Positions 1-8,603 of a DNA stretch of 64,000 bases are shown piece by piece. The stretch is from Methylotenera sp. GTDB taxonomy: Bacteria; Pseudomonadota; Gammaproteobacteria; Burkholderiales; Methylophilaceae. The notes beneath the pieces were generated by a model. It made no database searches, had not been told where the DNA came from, and worked only from the letters and a program-made list of their open reading frames with translations. The translations under genes were made by a program, and so were the position numbers. Where the stretch lies: assembly GCA_030693535.1 (NCBI GenBank), contig JAUYAL010000056.1:1-64000 (forward strand), in the 5' to 3' direction. The first letter of the stretch is position 1. Every line of letters begins with the position of its first letter.

Positions 1-77
1 GAGTCTCCTTTTTTCCATCGATCCCACATGATGGATTTTTGTTCTTCTGAGTAATAAATTCTTGGTCTTTGTTTCAT
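1..77 (-). CDS. IS30-family transposase, N-terminal fragment cut by the window edge
   Basis: Reading the minus strand from the ATG at 77 gives 25 codons starting MKQRPRIYYSEEQKSIMWDR, the usual opening of IS30-family transposases, which contains part of their N-terminal helix-turn-helix. A GATGAGGTG Shine-Dalgarno-like stretch precedes the ATG. The rest of the gene lies outside the window, so completeness cannot be judged. The IS30 assignment rests on remembered similarity to this family's N-terminus. Confidence 0.7.
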   Translation of the reverse strand, partial: MKQRPRIYYSEEQKSIMWDRWKKGD

Positions 78-98
78 TTTCAACACCTCATCCTTTTT

Positions 99-320
99 TT
101 ATAAGAATAACGTGTTGCATTGACCGGTTGAACTCACAGGATTTTTCTGCCACCTGTTAAAAATTGGTGAACTTCCGTATATGGGTCGTAAGTGTCGATC
201 ATGAAAGTCTGCAATAAGGAAATCTAATTTTTGACCATTATGAACAGTGTACTTAAAAGTGAATCTTTGGTCAGTTTGAATCATAATGACTGGTCTACTT
301 AAATAATAATTGGTAGTCAA
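99..320 (-). CDS. Unassigned 73-residue ORF next to the IS end
   Basis: This is an open frame of 73 codons reading towards the insertion element and ending inside its likely end repeat. I do not recognise the product. Its middle (NGQKLDFLIADFHDRHLRPI) looks protein-like. It may be the start of a gene cut by the IS, with the C-terminus supplied by IS sequence, or chance. No clear ribosome binding site is visible. Confidence 0.2.
   Translation of the reverse strand: MTTNYYLSRPVIMIQTDQRFTFKYTVHNGQKLDFLIADFHDRHLRPIYGSSPIFNRWQKNPVSSTGQCNTLFL
110..145 (-). mobile_element. Possible terminal inverted repeat of the IS30-type element
   Basis: The stretch around 112-143 includes GTGTTGCATTGACCGGTTGA. 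It lies about 35-65 bp upstream of the transposase start, where IS30-family elements carry their end repeat, and it resembles the GTGTTGCA-type ends of this family. The matching right end is not in the window, so the exact boundary and target duplication cannot be confirmed. Confidence 0.35.
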
Positions 321-336
321 TTAGAAGAGAATACTC

Positions 337-429
337 ATGTATGTCTCTCTGAGTAATATCGACAGGAAATTTGCATGTCAAATCAGCAATAAACTTTTGA
401 TGCAACAGATTGAAACTGGCGGCTATTAA
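337..429 (+). CDS. Short ORF (30 residues) ahead of a terminator, possible gene remnant
   Basis: An ATG at 337 opens 30 codons ending with TAA at 427-429, five bases before a strong terminator hairpin. The frame is closed by a TAG just upstream (322-324). It could be a small gene or the 3' scrap of a gene destroyed near the IS end. The sequence is not recognised. The nearby terminator is the main reason to list it. Confidence 0.2.
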   Translation: MYVSLSNIDRKFACQISNKLLMQQIETGGY

Positions 430-433
430 GCAA

Positions 434-470
434 AAACCACACCTTCTAGGTGTGGTTTATTATTTTTAAT
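434..470 (+). terminator. Rho-independent terminator
   Basis: A perfect 10-bp stem (AAACCACACC at 434-443 with GGTGTGGTTT at 449-458) and a 5-base loop are followed by ATTATTTTTAAT. It would end a plus-strand transcript coming from the disturbed region on the left. Confidence 0.8.
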
Positions 471-555
471 AAGCACATTTTTAAAATTGTGCATTTGCTC
501 CATAATGCCGTTTTATAAGCAGCTAATTTGCCACAAGTTCACGTAAGGATTTTTT

Positions 556-1251
556 ATGGACATAACTTACCAAGTATTAATTACAGGCGCCAACCGTGGC
601 ATTGGTTTGGAACTCGCAAAGCAATATGCCCAAGATGGCTGGAACGTACTGGCATGCTGCCGTGACACTCAACATGCAAGCGCCTTACAAGCAATAACGA
701 AAATGCATACTAACATTCGAATATTGAGTTTAGATGTGGCGAATTTTGCGGAAATTGATGCGCTGGCCTTACAACTGAAAGATGAGAAGATTGATGTGCT
801 AATCAATAACGCGGGCATTTACCCTGAAAGTAGCTTAGGAAATGCAGATACGAACGATTGGATAGAGGCACTGAAAGTTAATAGCATTGCTCCGCTAAAA
901 ATGGCGACAGCGTTTACTACCCATATTGCAAATAGCGCACTTAAAAAAATTGCCACATTATCTAGCAAAATGGGCAGCATAAGCGACAATACCAGCGGCG
1001 GCAGTTACATTTACCGAAGTACCAAAACTACGGTAAACATGGTAATGAAAAGCCTGTCAATCGACCTTCAACCCGCAGGCATTGCTGTGGTGACTTTACA
1101 TCCAGGCTGGGTGTTAACAGACATGGGCGGAAGTAACGCCTTAATTGATACGCAAACCAGTGTACTAGGTTTGCGTAAAGTGATTATGAATTTAAACTTG
1201 AGCAACTCAGGGAAATTTTTTTCTTATGATGGTAAAGAGATTGCTTGGTAA
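556..1251 (+). CDS. Short-chain dehydrogenase/reductase (C-factor-like)
   Basis: This is a 231-residue classical-size SDR oxidoreductase with a Rossmann fold. The dinucleotide-binding motif TGANRGIG is at residues 10-17, NNAG at 84-87, and the catalytic YxxxK as Y153/K157 with serines at 136-137. The chain most resembles the CsgA/C-factor subgroup of cytosolic SDRs, whose substrates are mostly unknown. The ATG at 556 follows GTAAGGA as ribosome binding site. It stands alone downstream of a terminator, so it is probably transcribed by itself. The family is certain; the substrate is not. Confidence 0.85.
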   Translation: MDITYQVLITGANRGIGLELAKQYAQDGWNVLACCRDTQHASALQAITKMHTNIRILSLDVANFAEIDALALQLKDEKIDVLINNAGIYPESSLGNADTNDWIEALKVNSIAPLKMATAFTTHIANSALKKIATLSSKMGSISDNTSGGSYIYRSTKTTVNMVMKSLSIDLQPAGIAVVTLHPGWVLTDMGGSNALIDTQTSVLGLRKVIMNLNLSNSGKFFSYDGKEIAW

Positions 1252-1287
1252 GAATTTGTTTAAGTCGACTACGATTTAATGCACTCG

Positions 1288-1392
1288 CTATTCCATACCG
1301 CCAATGAATTTCAAAAATTCCCGCGCATTTAAATGAAATAAGCGCCATGGGAAAATGTAGCGATGTTGATAATCGAATTTAATACTTAACAA
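1288..1392 (-). CDS. Possible 34-residue ORF immediately after the EF-hand gene
   Basis: One base after the stop of the EF-hand gene, a TTG at 1392 opens a frame of 34 codons ending at TAG 1290-1288. It contains the very protein-like run FPWRLFHLNAREFLKFIGG, rich in aromatic and basic residues. There is no Shine-Dalgarno sequence, so translation would depend on re-initiation after the upstream stop. It may also be the 3' scrap of an older gene. I do not recognise a family. Confidence 0.25.
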   Translation of the reverse strand: MLSIKFDYQHRYIFPWRLFHLNAREFLKFIGGME

Positions 1393-1393
1393 C

Positions 1394-2008
1394 TTAAAGC
1401 GCACGCTTTTTTAAGTTGTTAGTAATTTGTTTGCCTTTAGGTTTGCTTGTTGCCGTCACTTCTGCTGCAATGGCTGCGGCTTCTGCAGCTTGCACTTTTT
1501 CTGCTTCAATTGCATCTTCGGCGGCTTTTCTACGCTCTAGTATTTTGGCTTGCGCTTCTTCGAGCTCATCAAGTGAAATCAAGCCATCTTGATTAATATC
1601 TACTTGATTAAAATGTCTTGCGATTTGAGGAAGCTTCTCAGTTGCCTCTTGTCGATCAAGCGTGCCATCACCATCGTTATCAGCATCCAGAAAACGTGCT
1701 TCTAAGCTTTCCTGCATAGCGCGACGACGCTCTTCAATTCGGTCATGATCACTATCGATAGAACGTGCATAGTCGTCAAGGGCCTTACGAAGTTTTTCTC
1801 TACCTTCTGGGCTAAAATTAAGATTAAGTGTCTGGCGTAAACCATCATCCACTTCAGCCTCTTCTGCAACAGGCTTAGCACTTTTACCCATGTTACCTAA
1901 ATTAGATTTATCACCCGCATCTACGTTTAAGGAAAAACCGATGCCAACACACAGTGCTACGCAGGCATGCTTGGCAATAGATAATTGTTTTGACGTGAGT
2001 TGAATCAA
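1394..2008 (-). CDS. Exported EF-hand calcium-binding protein
   Basis: This 204-residue protein has an N-terminal hydrophobic segment (about residues 13-31) that looks like a signal peptide or anchor, then an acidic/helical middle, then two EF-hand loops. Loop 1 is D110-x-D112-x-D114-G with E121 at position 12; loop 2 is D137-x-N139-x-D141-G with E148. Both have canonical calcium ligands. The tail (about 150-204) is an alanine/glutamate/lysine-rich helix. It probably binds calcium in the periplasm; its partner is unknown. The start is TTG with no Shine-Dalgarno sequence; a TACAAT hexamer at 2025-2030 could be its -10. Confidence 0.75.
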   Translation of the reverse strand: MIQLTSKQLSIAKHACVALCVGIGFSLNVDAGDKSNLGNMGKSAKPVAEEAEVDDGLRQTLNLNFSPEGREKLRKALDDYARSIDSDHDRIEERRRAMQESLEARFLDADNDGDGTLDRQEATEKLPQIARHFNQVDINQDGLISLDELEEAQAKILERRKAAEDAIEAEKVQAAEAAAIAAEVTATSKPKGKQITNNLKKRAL

Positions 2009-2338
2009 AGTCTGAATTTTAAATATTGTATGTTAAATTTAGAGGCATTATCATGAAGTAGGACTGTTAACGGAATGTTTCATTTTTCATGGATAATTGT
2101 AAGTAATTGTAAGTAATTGTAAATAATTTAAAGACATTATTTTGACAAATAAAATTGAATTTGGTTTGCTCAACAACAAATCTTTTTAACTTATAAAAAT
2201 TATTAAATGAATAGCTTTATTTGAAATAAAACAAAATTAGCATACACTAACATTAACTTATTTTTCACTCTATGCTTAACCTAAACGTATGATTCCTAGA
2301 ATTCATTTTATAAATTAAAAAACATGAGCTTAAACTAA
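2009..2338. other. AT-rich divergent regulatory region between the EF-hand gene and the response regulator gene
   Basis: No gene was found in these 330 bases. They separate two divergent genes and contain three phased 10-bp repeats (listed separately) and AT-rich tracts. Promoters for both genes must lie here. The one I can suggest is the TACAAT at 2025-2030 for the EF-hand gene. Confidence 0.5.
2095..2124. repeat. Three tandem 10-bp direct repeats (AATTGTAAGT type)
   Basis: Units AATTGTAAGT occur at 2095-2104 and 2105-2114, with a third variant AATTGTAAAT at 2115-2124. The 10-bp period places every unit on the same face of the helix, as in binding sites of OmpR-family regulators. They lie about 90 bp upstream of the EF-hand gene start and about 215 bp upstream of the response regulator start. 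Confidence 0.6.
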
Positions 2339-3067
2339 ATGATGACAAATCAAAATAAGAAAATTTTAGTCGTTGATGATGATGTTCGCTTGCGTGAGTT
2401 GCTACAGCGCTACCTTACAGAGCAAGGTTACACGATTAAAGTTGCTGCAGACTCCAAGGAAATGGATACTGTGCTCGCTACAGAAACAATTGATTTACTC
2501 GTATTAGATTTAATGTTGCCCGGTGAAGATGGTCTAGCAATTTGTCGCAGAATTCGTGGAACGGGAACTATGTTGCCCATCATTATGCTGACCGCGCGCG
2601 GTGATGAAGTTGATCGGATTATTGGTCTAGAGATGGGCGCCGATGACTACTTACCAAAACCATTTAACCCACGTGAATTATTAGCACGAATCAATGCCGT
2701 GATGCGAAGGCACGAACGCTTACAGCCTAGCGCACCAGCCATCAATACTGACAATGTCACCATCGGAGATTATTTGTTCAGTTCAGCCACCCGCTCACTT
2801 AGCAAAAATGGTGTTTCTATCACCATTACCAGTGGCGAGTTTGCTTTACTGAAAGTATTTGTAGATCACCCCCGCCAACCTTTATCTCGCGACAGACTGA
2901 TGCAACTGGCGCGTGGGCGTGAATTAGATGTATTTGACCGAAGCATTGATGTTCAAGTATCACGTTTACGAAAACTAATAGAACCTGATGTAGCGCATCC
3001 ACGTTATCTACAAACCATGTGGGGCTTTGGTTATGTATTTATTCCTGATGGCAATGTGGATGAGTAA
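2339..3067 (+). CDS. ompR: OmpR-family response regulator
   Basis: This is a 242-residue DNA-binding response regulator. The receiver domain (about 6-118) has acidic pocket D13/D14, phosphoryl-acceptor D57, T85 and K107. The C-terminal winged helix (about 140-236) has the typical FDRSIDVQVSRLRKLIE recognition helix and a GFGYVF wing. Length and sequence fit OmpR itself, the partner of EnvZ in osmotic and envelope control. The sensor kinase gene follows after a 147-base gap. Two ATGs in a row (2339, 2342) could serve as start; neither has a clear Shine-Dalgarno sequence. Confidence 0.88.
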   Translation: MMTNQNKKILVVDDDVRLRELLQRYLTEQGYTIKVAADSKEMDTVLATETIDLLVLDLMLPGEDGLAICRRIRGTGTMLPIIMLTARGDEVDRIIGLEMGADDYLPKPFNPRELLARINAVMRRHERLQPSAPAINTDNVTIGDYLFSSATRSLSKNGVSITITSGEFALLKVFVDHPRQPLSRDRLMQLARGRELDVFDRSIDVQVSRLRKLIEPDVAHPRYLQTMWGFGYVFIPDGNVDE

Positions 3068-3118
3068 GATTGTTCAAAATTTATGCGTATTAACAAACAT
3101 TATTTATTAAAAAAAGGG

Positions 3119-3142
3119 TTTAAATGAACTAAATCATTTAAA
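3119..3142. promoter_or_regulatory. Perfect inverted repeat between regulator and kinase genes
   Basis: TTTAAATGA at 3119-3127 and TCATTTAAA at 3134-3142 form a perfect 9-bp inverted repeat with a 6-base spacer in the 147-base gap. There is no T-run after it, so it is not a standard terminator. It could be a binding site or an RNA hairpin affecting kinase expression. Confidence 0.5.
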
Positions 3143-3214
3143 TTATATTCTCCACAAATCGGCTAGTTGAATCACTAACTTTTCCCCTTATTAATTAAAC
3201 TAAATTACTCCATC

Positions 3215-4540
3215 TTGAAACTGCGCCTTTTACCCACTACCCTACTCGCTAGAGTGATGCTGCTGATTGCTGTTTTATTGGTGGTTGCGCAACTTGCCTC
3301 ATTACAGATTTTTGAATACTTTGAGCGGGTGCCACGTGCAGAGGCAACTGCATTGCAAGCTGTCACAGTTGTTAATTACACACGCGCATCACTCATAGCC
3401 TCTCAAGAAAATCTTCGCTTGGCATTACTTTCTGAGATTACCGGCAAAGAAGGTGTGCGCATTTATTATGCCGATTTTATGGAAGAAATCGAGCCTTTGC
3501 CAGAAGACCCCTTTATCAACTTGGTTGCAGAAAAAATCCGTGAACGACTTGGTGTAGAAACCATTATCACCGTCAATCATTACGGCATACAAGGGCTTTG
3601 GATTAGTTTTAACATTGGTCAAGATGATTATTGGGTGGTGATTCCGCGCGTACATGTGGAACGCCCCTTTCCTTGGCAATGGCTAGGCTGGGCAGCTTTA
3701 GTACTCGTACTATCTCTAGGCGCTGGTTACTTTATTGCAGCGCGTATTAATCGCCCATTGCACTTATTAATGAATGCTGCTGACAGACTGCGTAATGGAG
3801 AGCAGCCCGAAAAACTTCCAGAGGGCAGTTTTGCTGAATTACGTGAAGTAAACAATACTTTTAATAAAATGGCCGACTCATTAGCCGAGTTAGATGCAGA
3901 GCGCACGCTCATTTTAGCGGGTGTTTCACATGACATACGCACGCCGTTGGCAAGGATTCGCCTTGCAGTAGAGATGTTGCCAGAAAACGACTGCTCCAGC
4001 TTAAAAAGTGGCATGATTGAAGATATTGCTGATATGGACAATATCATTCACCAATTTTTAGATTTTGTGAAAGGGGTAGAAGGTGAACCCACAGAATTGA
4101 CTGACATCAACACGCTATTACAAGCTATTCACGACAGGCAACTCCGCGCTGGGCGCGACATTGTAGTGCAGTTAGCACCCACTTACGCGATACCTGTCAG
4201 ACCATTAGCCATGCAACGTTTACTAGATAATCTAGTTGGTAATGCATACGCTTATGGACATGGTCAAGTGCGCGTGGCGAGCAAAATAACGCCTGAATCT
4301 ATTATTATCAGCGTGTTTGATAATGGCCCAGGCATCCCTGAAACACATGTTGAAAAACTGTTGCGCCCCTTTGAAAGACTAGATACCGCACGAAGCAACG
4401 CAGGTGGCAGTGGGCTAGGTTTAGCAATTGCAGACCGCATTGCCAAGCTACATCACGGTAAAATTCAATTAATTAATCGCCCAGAAGGTGGCTTAGAAGC
4501 TCGACTGAGTTTACCTCTAAACACTGCCTCTAAAAAGTAA
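3215..4540 (+). CDS. envZ: EnvZ-like sensor histidine kinase
   Basis: This is a 441-residue inner-membrane kinase. Transmembrane helix 1 is at about 12-31, the periplasmic region at about 32-155, and helix 2 at about 156-176. A HAMP linker is at about 177-230, and the dimerisation domain has phospho-acceptor H239 in the VSHDIRTPLARIRL motif. The ATPase domain has N343, the DNGPGIP box at 369-375 and GSGLGLA at 398-404. All catalytic motifs are present. The start is TTG at 3215; the first in-frame ATG would cut into helix 1. It presumably phosphorylates the regulator encoded just upstream. Confidence 0.87.
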   Translation: MKLRLLPTTLLARVMLLIAVLLVVAQLASLQIFEYFERVPRAEATALQAVTVVNYTRASLIASQENLRLALLSEITGKEGVRIYYADFMEEIEPLPEDPFINLVAEKIRERLGVETIITVNHYGIQGLWISFNIGQDDYWVVIPRVHVERPFPWQWLGWAALVLVLSLGAGYFIAARINRPLHLLMNAADRLRNGEQPEKLPEGSFAELREVNNTFNKMADSLAELDAERTLILAGVSHDIRTPLARIRLAVEMLPENDCSSLKSGMIEDIADMDNIIHQFLDFVKGVEGEPTELTDINTLLQAIHDRQLRAGRDIVVQLAPTYAIPVRPLAMQRLLDNLVGNAYAYGHGQVRVASKITPESIIISVFDNGPGIPETHVEKLLRPFERLDTARSNAGGSGLGLAIADRIAKLHHGKIQLINRPEGGLEARLSLPLNTASKK

Positions 4541-4584
4541 GGATTAAACCGAGATTGTCAATTAAATGAAAAGGGTATAAGACA

Positions 4585-4643
4585 CCGTTAGCCCTGAACT
4601 TATAGAAGGGTAATGCATGGTTCGACAAGCTCACCACGAACGG
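4585..4643. repeat. REP-like hairpin repeat (CCGTT...GAAGGG type)
   Basis: The left arm at 4585-4610 starts CCGTTAGCCCTGAACTTA and ends GAAGGG. The right arm at 4619-4643 reads on the opposite strand as CCGTTCGTGGTGAGCTTGTC followed by GAACC. The two arms are imperfect inverted copies of the sequence type CCGTTCGCCCTGAGCTTGTC, which is widespread between genes in many bacteria. It lies between convergent genes, a common place for such elements. Confidence 0.7.
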
Positions 4644-4668
4644 AATTTTGGTTTAGGACAACCTGGGA

Positions 4669-6081
4669 TTAAATTTTAGCTTCAGGCTCAAACCAGCTTA
4701 GCTTCTCACGCAACTTTACTACTTCACCAATGATTGTTAGGCAAGGCGCCTTAACTTTGGCTTCACTGACTTTTGCCGCCAAATCTTTTAGTGTTGCAAT
4801 TACCACGCGTTGGCGTGGCGTTGTACCTTGTTGCACAACAGCAGCAGGCATATCGGGCGACACGCCATACGCTATTAGTTGCTGACAAATCTGCGCTAAG
4901 CCGACCAAACCCATGTAAATCACCACTGTTTGTCGTGGACGAGACATGGCCACCCAATCTAAATCGAGCGCACCATCTTTTAAGTGACCTGTAATGAATA
5001 AACAAGCCTGTGCGTAATCTCTATGTGTGAGCGGAATACCTGCGTAGCTAGAAACACCATTGGCTGCGGTAATGCCAGGTACAACTTGAAACGGAACGCC
5101 GTGTTGCATCAAGGTTTCAATTTCCTCTCCACCCCTGCCAAAAATGAATGGGTCTCCACCTTTTAAACGTAATACACGCTTACCTTCCAGTGCTAACCTG
5201 GCTAATAAATCATTAATTTCTTCTTGTGGGAGTGTATGCTGATCGCGCGATTTACCTACATAAATTAATTCTGCATCACGGCGCACCAACTCCATTACCT
5301 CGGTGCTAACTAATTTATCGTACACGCAAACATCACATTGTTGCATGAGGCGCAATGCTCTAAAAGTTAACAAATCTGGGTCCCCTGGGCCGCCGCCGAC
5401 CAAATAAACCTCTCCATGATGTTTAGATTTGGTTGCATCCGTCAAGATTTCATCTAAGGAATTTCTTGCTGCGGCTTCTTGCCCAGATAAAATTAGTTCT
5501 ACGATCGGTCCTTGCAAAACACCTTCCCAAAAAATTCGACGTGTTTGGCTGGTGGTAAATTTTTCTTTTACCTTATCCCTAAATTCCCCTGCAATGGCAG
5601 CAATTCGACCATAACCTGCTGGCAACATGGTTTCAATTTTGGTGCGAATATATCGCGCAAGTACAGGCGCATTACCTTCACTGGAAATCGCAATAACGAT
5701 AGGCGATCTTTCGACAATAGAGGCCATGGTGAAAGTACATAAAGCGGGTGAGTCGACAACATTCACCGGTACATTGTGCACTTTTGCCGCCGCTGATACG
5801 GCAATATTGACTGACTCATTATCCGTTGCTGCAATCACTAAACAAGCACCTACTAGCTGATCCTCTTTAAAATTAGCGTTGATATAAGTAATTTTTCCAG
5901 TATCTGCTAAGTCTTTTAGCGCATCGCAAATATTAGGTGAATATAAAGTAATAGCCGCATTCGCTTTTAACAACATTGCTACCTTGCGGGATGCAACTTC
6001 GCCACCGCCGATGACAATACACGGGCGGTTAGTAATATTCATAAAAATTGGGAGTGCTAACATATTAAACAGAGCTGACAA
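4669..6081 (-). CDS. cysG: Siroheme synthase (trifunctional)
   Basis: This is a 470-residue cytosolic enzyme carrying out all three steps from uroporphyrinogen III to siroheme. The N-terminal half (about 1-210) is the precorrin-2 dehydrogenase/ferrochelatase with nucleotide motif GGGEVA near residue 25. The C-terminal half (about 220-465) is the SAM-dependent uroporphyrinogen methyltransferase with VGGGPGDPDLLT and the GGDPFIFGRGGEE motif. Full length for the fused family. Siroheme is the cofactor of sulfite and nitrite reductases. The exact start is uncertain; other Met codons occur at residues 7 and 14. Confidence 0.93.
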   Translation of the reverse strand: MSALFNMLALPIFMNITNRPCIVIGGGEVASRKVAMLLKANAAITLYSPNICDALKDLADTGKITYINANFKEDQLVGACLVIAATDNESVNIAVSAAAKVHNVPVNVVDSPALCTFTMASIVERSPIVIAISSEGNAPVLARYIRTKIETMLPAGYGRIAAIAGEFRDKVKEKFTTSQTRRIFWEGVLQGPIVELILSGQEAAARNSLDEILTDATKSKHHGEVYLVGGGPGDPDLLTFRALRLMQQCDVCVYDKLVSTEVMELVRRDAELIYVGKSRDQHTLPQEEINDLLARLALEGKRVLRLKGGDPFIFGRGGEEIETLMQHGVPFQVVPGITAANGVSSYAGIPLTHRDYAQACLFITGHLKDGALDLDWVAMSRPRQTVVIYMGLVGLAQICQQLIAYGVSPDMPAAVVQQGTTPRQRVVIATLKDLAAKVSEAKVKAPCLTIIGEVVKLREKLSWFEPEAKI

Positions 6082-6173
6082 TGTAGACTTATTTTACCTT
6101 GCATTAAGTAACTTTGCGTGAAGCGTATAGCCAAATGCGTTAAAATTACTTTTTATCCATTTGCTACGACACT

Positions 6174-7547
6174 TTGAACTCAAAAGAACAAAAATCAGCT
6201 TCCGCCATTACCACTTCATCGGCACCAAAAAAAGTATTTATTAAAACTTTTGGCTGTCAAATGAACGAGTATGATTCCTCACGCATGGCAGATATGCTTA
6301 ATGCGACTGACGGCATGGTGGAAACACTTACACCAGAAGATGCTGATGTGATCCTGCTCAACACCTGCTCGGTTCGTGAAAAAGCTGAAGATAAAGTTTT
6401 TAGCCATCTTGGACGTTTTATACCTCTTAAAAAAGCAAATCCTAATTTAGTGATTGGCGTGGGTGGGTGCGTTGCCAGTCAAGAAGGTGACAACATCATT
6501 AAGCGTGCGCCATATGTGGACGTGGTGTTTGGTCCTCAAACCTTGCATCGCCTGCCAGACATGATTAAGAAAAACCAATCTAGCGGTGTTTCTCAGGTAG
6601 ATATTAGCTTTCCTGAAATCGAGAAATTTGATTACTTACCACCTCCGCGCATAGAAGGTGCCAGTGCGTTTTTAAGCATTATGGAAGGCTGCAGTAAATA
6701 TTGTAGTTTTTGCGTAGTGCCTTTCACACGCGGTGAAGAAGTCTCTCGTCCGTTTGAAACTATTTTGACTGAAGCGGCACAATTGGCTGAACAAGGGGTC
6801 AAAGAAATTACCTTGCTTGGGCAAAATGTGAACGCCTATCGTGCACATTACAATGAGTTAGAAGCTGATTTAGCAATGTTGATTGAATACATCGCTGAAA
6901 TTCCGCAACTTGAGCGCTTGCGCTTTACCACTAGTCATCCAAATGAAATGAGTCAGCGGCTAATTGACTGTTTCGCTAACATTCCAAAACTAGCCGTGCA
7001 ATTGCATTTGCCAGTTCAAGCAGGTAGCGACCGTGTACTAATGGCAATGAAGCGTAACTACACCGCTTTACAATTCAAATCCACCATACGAAAATTGCGT
7101 GTCGCCAACGCCAACCTGACATTCACGTCCGACTTTATCGTCGGTTTTCCTGGTGAATCAGATTCTGAATTTGAAGCCACTGCCAAACTTATGCAAGACG
7201 TAGGCTTTGATTACAGCTTTAGTTTTTTATACAGCCCGCGCCCGGGCACCCCGGCTTCTTACCTTGCTGATGAAACATCGCATGAAGTTAAATTAGCGCG
7301 ATTATTAAAGTTACAAGCGATTAATGAAGATTTAGGCAAAAGCATCAGCACAAAAATGCTTGGAACAGTTCAGCGCGTTTTGATTGAAAGCACCTCATGG
7401 AAAAACGACAACGAAATTGCAGGAAAAACAGACAATAATCGCATTGTTGATTTAGTCGGTGATGAAAACTTAATTCACACATTCGTTAACGTGCGCATTA
7501 CAGATGTCAGCAACCCAAAACGCTTACGTGGCGAAATAATTCTATAA
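6174..7547 (+). CDS. miaB: tRNA-2-methylthio-N6-dimethylallyladenosine synthase MiaB
   Basis: This radical-SAM methylthiotransferase modifies A37 of tRNAs that already carry the isopentenyl group. The 457-residue chain has the N-terminal UPF0004 domain with cluster cysteines C28, C65 and C99, the radical-SAM motif C173-x3-C177-x2-C180 (GCSKYCSFC), and a C-terminal TRAM domain. All six cysteines are present. The start is TTG at 6174, because no ATG or GTG precedes the essential KTFGCQMN segment at a suitable distance. It heads the run miaB-ybeZ-ppk2-psiE-ybeY-corC. Confidence 0.95.
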   Translation: MNSKEQKSASAITTSSAPKKVFIKTFGCQMNEYDSSRMADMLNATDGMVETLTPEDADVILLNTCSVREKAEDKVFSHLGRFIPLKKANPNLVIGVGGCVASQEGDNIIKRAPYVDVVFGPQTLHRLPDMIKKNQSSGVSQVDISFPEIEKFDYLPPPRIEGASAFLSIMEGCSKYCSFCVVPFTRGEEVSRPFETILTEAAQLAEQGVKEITLLGQNVNAYRAHYNELEADLAMLIEYIAEIPQLERLRFTTSHPNEMSQRLIDCFANIPKLAVQLHLPVQAGSDRVLMAMKRNYTALQFKSTIRKLRVANANLTFTSDFIVGFPGESDSEFEATAKLMQDVGFDYSFSFLYSPRPGTPASYLADETSHEVKLARLLKLQAINEDLGKSISTKMLGTVQRVLIESTSWKNDNEIAGKTDNNRIVDLVGDENLIHTFVNVRITDVSNPKRLRGEIIL

Positions 7548-7574
7548 TCAGCATACTTAAGAATCAGAGCATCA

Positions 7575-8522
7575 ATGGAAATCAATCTAACCCCAGAAGA
7601 CAACACTCGCTTAGCAAATCTATGTGGCGCACTTGATGAAAATATCAAGCAGATTGAAGCTGCGCTAGAAGTCCAAATTGCGAGACGTGGCGCACACTTA
7701 AGGCTAACAGGTGACGTACACAATATGCGCCTAGCTGTTCAGTTGATTGAAAACTTTTATATTCGCGCCAAAAATCCTATCGGACTTGATGAAATTCAAC
7801 TCGGGCTAGTGGAAATCAATAAACTTAAACCTGAAGACGTTGCAACGTCAAATACACCCGTCTTAATGACACGCCGCACCGAATTACATGGACGCACGCC
7901 GAGACAGATTTCGTATTTACAACAGATTCAAGATCATGATATTACATTTGGCATAGGACCAGCCGGTACAGGGAAGACCTATCTAGCTGTTGCTAGCGCT
8001 GTTGATGCGATGAGCCGAGATCGTGTGAAACGAATAATACTAGTTAGGCCAGCAGTGGAAGCTGGAGAAAAATTAGGCTTTTTACCCGGCGATTTAAATC
8101 AAAAAGTAGACCCTTATTTACGCCCATTATATGATGCATTGTATGATTTAGCAGGTTACGACACGATAAATAAAATGTTCGAGCGTGGCGCAATTGAAGT
8201 CGCCCCGCTTGCATACATGCGCGGTCGCACTCTTAATCAAAGCTTTATTATTTTGGATGAAGCGCAAAACACCACTCCTGAACAAATGAAAATGTTTTTA
8301 ACGCGTATTGGTTTTGGCACCAAGGCTGTGATTACAGGTGATGTAACACAAATTGATCTACAAAAACATCAAAAAAGCGGCTTGGTAGAAGCGCAAAAAG
8401 TGTTAAAAGACATTAAAGGCATCGCCATGACTCATTTTTTATCAGTGGACGTGGTACGCCACCCGTTAGTGCAAAAAATTGTCAATGCCTATGAAGAATA
8501 TGAAAAAATTAACGAAAAATAA
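7575..8522 (+). CDS. ybeZ: PhoH-like ATPase YbeZ
   Basis: This 315-residue PhoH family protein has Walker A GPAGTGKT at residues 128-135 and a Walker B LDEAQN near 230. The N-terminal 60-100 residues carry the KH-like part usual in YbeZ. YbeZ works with the RNase YbeY in ribosome and RNA maturation in other bacteria. It lies 27 bases after miaB, as in most proteobacteria, but two genes here separate it from ybeY. Confidence 0.92.
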   Translation: MEINLTPEDNTRLANLCGALDENIKQIEAALEVQIARRGAHLRLTGDVHNMRLAVQLIENFYIRAKNPIGLDEIQLGLVEINKLKPEDVATSNTPVLMTRRTELHGRTPRQISYLQQIQDHDITFGIGPAGTGKTYLAVASAVDAMSRDRVKRIILVRPAVEAGEKLGFLPGDLNQKVDPYLRPLYDALYDLAGYDTINKMFERGAIEVAPLAYMRGRTLNQSFIILDEAQNTTPEQMKMFLTRIGFGTKAVITGDVTQIDLQKHQKSGLVEAQKVLKDIKGIAMTHFLSVDVVRHPLVQKIVNAYEEYEKINEK

Positions 8523-8603
8523 TGCATATTTATGACATAAATCATTTACAGATAGCTCATTAAGTATAAATATAGAAAAACATTAGTTATAAAAGGATTT
8601 CTC

